This document shows positions 58,779 through 64,000 of a stretch of DNA of 64,000 nt, piece after piece. Below the pieces are notes generated by a model. That model was not told the origin of the DNA. It saw only the letters and a list, made by a program, of their open reading frames with translations, and did no database searches. The stretch is from Ulota crispa (lineage: Eukaryota; Streptophyta; Bryopsida; Orthotrichales; Orthotrichaceae). Position 1 is the first letter of the stretch. The number at the start of each line of letters is the position of its first letter. The stretch spans positions 19,616,002-19,680,001 of the forward strand of contig OY987242.1 in NCBI GenBank assembly GCA_963920765.1, in the 5' to 3' direction. The position numbers and the translations under genes are program-made.

Positions 58779-61047
58779 AACTTGTTTTTTGCACTTTAAA
58801 TGCAATCATCATCCAATTTGTTTGGTCAAAGTTCTTGAGTTTTGTAGGACATATTTTTATACTAGTCTAGTAAAAGATCCTATGGTTAGATATGGAAAAT
58901 GATCAATTTTCAGACATTTTTACGCTTTGCCTTAGAAATTTCAGTTTTGAGTGTCTTTTGACAAAATAAAGGCTATGGTCCTTTAGGGGTTAATATCACA
59001 CCCTATTGTCCTACCCTCTTTAATATCACAAACTTTGCGTGAAGTAGTGTTTAGGATTTAGTAGTGAGAGGAGGTTAGCATGCTAGAAGAGAGCTACAAG
59101 ATCACTTGGTAACTTATATAAAAAGAGACCATAACTAGGTTGAGTAGTCAACCACCTCTAGAGGTAGGTGATAAAGTTATCATACTTGATAATTCGCAAA
59201 AGTGGTTGAGTTATGGGATGAACCTGGCCAAAGTTATCCGGTGGGGAAACACCCAAAAATTAGCTAGGTTTGACACCCACTATTCACCTTGTAGAAATTC
59301 ACAACCTCGAGCTAGACTATTTGTACTACATTGAAAATCACATTTCTAATCATGTTGATCAAATTCTGCAGTTGCTAGGACAAAAGTTTATGGTGGAAAG
59401 AGTTTGCTAGTGCTGTTAGAGGCTTAGCTATGGTAAGAATCAACTCTCTCTAAAAAAGATAATTTTTCTCAGCATCACCACTCTTGGCAACAAAAAAGAC
59501 TAGTGGCAATATTTTCTTCAAGCAACATTTACGCAAGCTAAGGGCCTTTGGCCTCTCGCACAGGCAATCCCACAATTGTGGCACTAGTTAGTTATTCAAG
59601 CTTTACCCTTGTTCCCAATGACTTAAACGTGAGAATGCCCCTTGCGTGAAGCCGTTACCCTACATGTTGTAATTATGCATGTTCCAATTCCTCTCACCAA
59701 TCACAACACGCTCCCACATTTTGGCCAACATATTCTTCACCTACACCTTGTCTACCAAGAGATTTGAACTTCACCGGCAAAATCCAACATTTCTCACTTT
59801 CAATTGGTCTTCTTGAGTACATGCAATATTGCACGTAAACTTTATACTACATCTATATTGAATATTGCATTTATGTTGCCTTATCCTAAAAAATTTACCT
59901 CATGCCAATCATCACTTGACCACTTGGAGGCGCATGCAGCTCTCTAGAACTTGAATTTCACATGGTTCACATCTTGAATGCCTGTAATTTATTTATTTTG
60001 CAATGTTGTTGTTGTAGTTGTCAAGCCCTTTAAAAAATGTTCATTGCATTAATTATTGATGAAGATGACTGCAGCAGCGGTAAATATTTATACTGTGTAA
60101 AATGCCAAGAAATTAGTGTGGGGCACCCTAAATGCAATACCCGGTGAAGACATTGTAAAAAAGTAAGCCAATTTTTACTCAACAAACTCAAAATTTGACC
60201 AATAATATTACCATTTCACTTACCTAACTTCCTATTGTTTTCTTTAACCTCTCCACTCATTGCCTACAACACGGTTCCAAGAAAATTAGACAGTAAAAAA
60301 ATAGGTCTTTCATGCCAAGCTATCAAGGTGTAATAGCAACAGGTACTCCTCAACAAAACTTGGGAATTGATATGTACATATCTAGGGTTTGATATATGCA
60401 CACCATGGCGGGGTAAATTTTATATATTTACCCTCAGTAAGTTGATTTTGGAAAATTTGCATTCAGATTTGGGTTTAGAGACCTTAATTAAATCTAGAAC
60501 CACAAATGAGGTTTCAAGTAAACAACAACAACTGAAAAAGCTAAACTAAAGAACAAATGATTACTTTCACCTTGATTTATATAAGAAGTTTAGTTTCTCC
60601 AATGGCTGTTATCCTTTTGTGGTTCTAGCATATCTAACCATAGGATCTTTTACTAGACTAGTATAAAAATATGTCCTACAAAACTCAAGAACTTTGACCA
60701 AACAAATTGGATGATGATTGCATTTAAAGTGCAAAAAACAAGTTTTTTTGCACCTTGCATGACTATGTTATTTGACTTTGAACTTTTTTAACTTAAATTT
60801 TTTGCACCATAAATTTTGGAACTTTTTTTTTTGTGGTGGAAAGTTGAGTTGGGAATCTTGGGAAAAGAATTAGAACAAAAAGTACTTAAGTTTCATTCTT
60901 TAAAAAATCATTAGGTAGAAGAAGGTATGAGATTGAACAAAAACTTAAATTGCTAATAACCATGCAATGGAATTGAATAATCCCAATAGTGAGGTTGTTC
61001 TAGAAAGCAAACTTCACCCTCTCCAACAATTTTTTTGAAAAAATGTT
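58779..61047. repeat. second copy of 56314-58578, probable assembly duplication
   Basis: It runs in the same direction as 56314-58578 for about 2.27 kb. The differences noticed are single-base changes in homopolymer runs (for example GTCCCTACC against GTCCTACC, GGTGGGAAACACC against GGTGGGGAAACACCC, AAATTTGG against AAATTTTGG). It includes repeat appearances of all the elements in 56430-58160. Confidence 0.8.
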
Positions 61048-62225
61048 AGGCTTGCATTCAAAAAAGAAGTTTATAAGTTATTTTTCAAGAAGATGCTTGA
61101 ATTGCCCTAAAAACAAGATTGTCCATAACTTTCTCATGAGTAGTCCAAATGGAATGAATCAAAGCTTTAGATGTTGATAAAGATGTAATCTATGAGAAAG
61201 AAAATTAAAAATATATTTTGAGTTTTTGTATAAATTTTTTTTGCTACCTAGATTCCCAAAATTTGTGCTTATTTGGGCAAAACTTTTGCTCCCTGGCATT
61301 GATTGGAAAAAAACAAGGAAAAAAATTTTGATTCCCCAAAAGTAAATGTGTATTCCTACCTTCAAAAAAAAGTTTCAAAAAAACAAGACAAAAATTGAGG
61401 CCGTAGGTACTTGCTCAAAATTCCATTTGTTCCTCGTAGGGACAATGGTCCTTTAGGGATTAAAGAGGTAGGGTGTGGTATTAAAGAAGGTACGATATGA
61501 TATTAAAGAGGTCAAATGTGATATTACAAAGGTCACTATCATTGTATCCATAATATCACAAAGAATGGAGATGTGATATTGAAGAGGTTAGGATGTGATA
61601 TTACAAAGGTAATTGAGATTTTAGTAGTATGGTTAGTGGTAACATTAATTTCTTTAATATCACACCCCACCTCTTTATTATCACAACCACCTCTTTAATT
61701 GACACCCTCCCGCTTTAGTATCACACCTACCCTCTTTAGTATCACACCCTCCCTTTGTAGTATCACACCCTCCCTCTTTAGTATCACACCCTACCTCTCT
61801 AGTATGACACTCTACCTCTTTAGTATCACACCCTACCTCTCTAGTATCACACTCTACCTCTTTAGTATCACACTCTACCTCTTTAGTATCACACTCTACC
61901 TCTCTAGTATCACACCCTCCCTCTTTAGTATCACACCATAACCTCTTTAGTATCACACCATAACCTCTTTAGTATCACACCATAACCTCTTTAGTAACAC
62001 ACCATAACCTCTTTAAGTTTTGACACTCACTAATGGGGGCACATTTTATATCTTGGAGCTTGAACTCTTTTTCTCAACATGAATGCAGTGCCACTAAGCT
62101 CAAGTGGCTGAGCTGGCAGGCTCTAGCCTGGGTCTCCCACAAATACCCGCCCTCAACCAGCAAGGCAGGCTCGGGTGGCCCAGAGTTCGGGGCATGACGA
62201 AGCGTGGCTGTTTTGGTATTCCCTA
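60629..62225. repeat. right arm of the large palindrome, 1,597 bp
   Basis: Mirror image of 54833-56429, with the inverted MITE (end CCTTTAGGGATTAA near 61460), the inverted 21-bp array (about 61653-62021) and the SINE-like stretch at its outer end. The flanks beyond 62225 and before 54833 differ, and no clear target duplication is found. Confidence 0.9.
62074..62218 (+). mobile_element. tRNA-derived SINE-like fragment (right arm copy)
   Basis: An A-box-like TGGCTGAGCTGG at 62105-62116 and a weak B box AGAGTTCGGGGC near 62183, as in the left arm copy. Tentative. Confidence 0.35.
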
Positions 62226-63573
62226 GTAGGGTGCAGCTACTATGGGCTGGCCATGTGACACGCAAGCCGGGCCTGCATTGTGGTATCAGAGGCCCGGGGG
62301 TGGGCCTGCATTAACTTCCCTTGCGACTGATAGGCCGGATTCTCAAAATTATGAAGCCGGGTCTAGACATCTTCACCCAACCTTCTTTGCCCAATCTTGT
62401 TGCATTCTCCTACCCTTGAAAGTTGCCCCTTTTGCTAGTCAACTCTCACATACAAAACGAAGGCCTTGCCCAAATTGCCCCTTCTTCCCTTGTTTTGAAA
62501 AATTCTTCATAACTTCTTTGTCAAATGTCAATATGAAGAAAAAGTTAAATGCTCGCGTAAGTCTTGGAATTCCCCACATTCAATAAAAGCTTTAAAAAAT
62601 CACAAAAACTAATTGAACTATAGGTACGTGCCCGAAATCCATTTATCCCTTGAGGGGACAGTTGATCTTTTAGGGGTTAAGAGTGGACAATGAACACCTC
62701 AAAAATAAGGTGCGAAATTGGGGAGCGGTTGGAAATGGGTGTGCATACCTTACATGAAATAGTTCTTCCGATTTCCGAAGCGTTGGATTTGACCTGTAAT
62801 TATGATTGTATGGGTAGGCCACACTATTGGACTGCGATGCCTGTCACGTCTTTTGTGCACACCATCGTACCCTTCATGAGTAAACCGAAGTCTCTGAAAC
62901 TCACACAGTCTGCGAAGCAAAAACCTGTGGCTATGGCCTGTGGGTGGTAGCAAAATCTGTGGAATCACTGGAGTGAAGGCATGTGATCCGCTTTAAACGG
63001 GTACTGTTCACCCCCCAACGTGATCCCGATTCTGGACTCACTCACAAATAGCCGACCCCAGATTTCTGGGCTTCACAAAATACCGTGGGAGGATGAGGAC
63101 GATTTGTCACCAGATTCTCGCACTTCTCTCAAGACCGGGCCTGCTCGAATTTGGACTGAAAACCATCTCTTTACATCAACCCTACTGCTGTGATTGAGAT
63201 TTTCTTTTACTTGTTAGAACTAGGTATGGACTATTCTTATAATTATAGACTTTTTCTGCCCCCAAATATTTGGAGATCTTCTCATATTTTGAATGTATCT
63301 TTGGATGTTTTGCAAGTATCTCCTGATGTTTTGCAAGTTTGTCCTAATGTTGTGCAAGTTTGTCCTAATGTTGTGCAAGTTTGTCCTAATGTTGTGCAAA
63401 TCAAAGTTATTTTTGGATTAATACTCATGGACATTGGGTAGTCCATAAGTGATTAAGTATGTCACAAGAACATTTTTTTTTTAAAAATTCTCTAACATGA
63501 TAATTTCAAAAGTTTATGGGTGCCAAAAACAATAGTATTAATCCGTTGGTTTTATTTATCCTTCTTGACAATT
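62226..63573. other. mixed spacer with MITE fragment and tandem repeat
   Basis: At about 62430-62660 a MITE fragment ends GATCTTTTAGGGG before TTAA. The frame at 62690-62950 is GC-richer and somewhat protein-like (EALDLTCNYDCMGRPHYWTA) but has no recognised family or exon borders. A 21-bp tandem repeat lies at about 63296-63400. Nothing else is supported. Confidence 0.4.
63296..63400. repeat. 21-bp tandem repeat
   Basis: The unit TTTGTCCTAATGTTGTGCAA plus G is present about three times perfectly, preceded by two diverged units (ATGTTTTGCAAGTATCTCCT type). The QVCPNVV repeat peptide is a by-product. Confidence 0.85.
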
Positions 63574-63577
63574 TTAA

Positions 63578-64000
63578 CCCCTAAAAGACCAATTGTCTCC
63601 TCGGGGGACACTTGGGATTTTGGGGATGTATCTATGGCTAAACTACTTTGTGTGATTTTCTTAAACTTTTATGAAAGATGGGGATTTCAAGGATCTACGT
63701 GGGCATCTAATTTTTTCTTCATTCTGACATTTATTAAAGAAGTTATGCATGGATTTCTGAAAAACAAGGATGGCAGGCAACCCAAGAACTTTTTCAAAAA
63801 TTGCATTTTTTTAAAATAAAAAACTGAAATTGGTTCTTTAGATTTACACATATGTGGGAAGCTTTGAATCATTCAATTTTGATTGATGAGATGAAAGCCA
63901 TGAGAAGTTTTAGTTTGCGGGTAGGTATAGGACTCCCAAACCTCCATTCCTTTTGCCCCTTATAAAATTTGGTGCTTTACTTTTTGAGCTCTTTGTGTAT
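63578..64000. mobile_element. TTAA-flanked MITE, cut by window end
   Basis: CCCCTAAAAGACCAATTGTC follows TTAA (63574-63577). The next 400 bp match the family (TATGGCTAAACTACTTTGTG, GATGAGATGAAAGCCATGAG, TAGTTTGCGGGTAGG). The right end lies outside the window. Confidence 0.7.

Noticed and set aside
56309-61047. True tandem duplication of the palindrome spacer
   Set aside because: The differences noticed are in homopolymers and a round 200-N gap lies between, which fits unmerged contig ends better. Kept as a finding to be tested.
62279-62291. TGGTATCAGAGG, like the tRNA-Met primer site of plant LTR elements
   Set aside because: No LTR, coding domain or second landmark is visible next to it. 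A single 11-base match is not enough to call an old LTR element.
63296-63400. Short direct repeats that might suggest a CRISPR-like array
   Set aside because: Units are contiguous with no unique spacers, in a eukaryotic context; it is an ordinary tandem repeat.

Overview
The window looks like a piece of a plant nuclear genome with motile sperm, most likely a bryophyte-grade or other non-seed plant. The evidence is spliced genes with GT-AG introns, a plant-type proteasome RPT2, a plant-like ER glucosidase II alpha subunit, a eukaryotic tRNA-Val(AAC), and a ten-exon gene resembling FSIP1, a sperm-tail protein that I would not expect in flowering plants or conifers. The species cannot be named from sequence alone. 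Intergenic DNA is very AT-rich and crowded with small non-autonomous DNA transposons.

Layout: 1-13.2 kb is mostly repeats (TTAA-flanked MITEs, a 0.48 kb near-perfect palindrome, tandem repeats) with two coding-like islands near 2.4-2.7 and 11.4-11.7 kb. A two-exon metallothionein-like gene lies at 14.48-14.77 kb. Uncharacterised minus-strand coding segments lie at 15.2-17.95 kb, then tRNA-Val at 18.5 kb. RPT2, a 26S proteasome ATPase of six exons on the minus strand, spans 19.1-22.0 kb and has a telo-box just upstream. MITEs and a LINE fragment fill 22.4-26.2 kb. A two-exon SMP-30/regucalcin-like gene lies at 28.5-29.8 kb. A 1.5 kb foldback element with a candidate 9-bp target duplication lies at 31.1-32.7 kb. 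The FSIP1-like gene occupies 33.1-38.7 kb on the minus strand. A chain of TTAA-bounded MITEs fills 40.8-43.8 kb. The glucosidase II alpha gene (seven exons, plus strand) spans 44.5-49.6 kb. From 54.8 to 62.2 kb lies a large palindrome with arms of about 1.6 kb, which contains a 200-N gap and an apparent assembly duplication.

The genes are independent housekeeping or cell-specific loci and show no operon-like relationship. RPT2 and glucosidase II act in protein turnover and ER glycoprotein quality control, the metallothionein in metal binding, the SMP-30 protein probably in lactone hydrolysis or a related role, and the FSIP1-like protein probably in the flagellum of the sperm.

The least familiar signals are (i) a MITE family with CCCCTAAAGGACCA-type ends exactly flanked by TTAA, the hallmark of piggyBac-like transposons; (ii) two related foldback loci built on GTGATATTAAAGAGG repeats, each carrying one of these MITEs in a TTAA of the repeat; and (iii) the fully phase-consistent FSIP1-like gene model. 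Exon models were assembled by eye from splice sites and reading-frame phase. Repeat ends marked as approximate were not aligned by computer.
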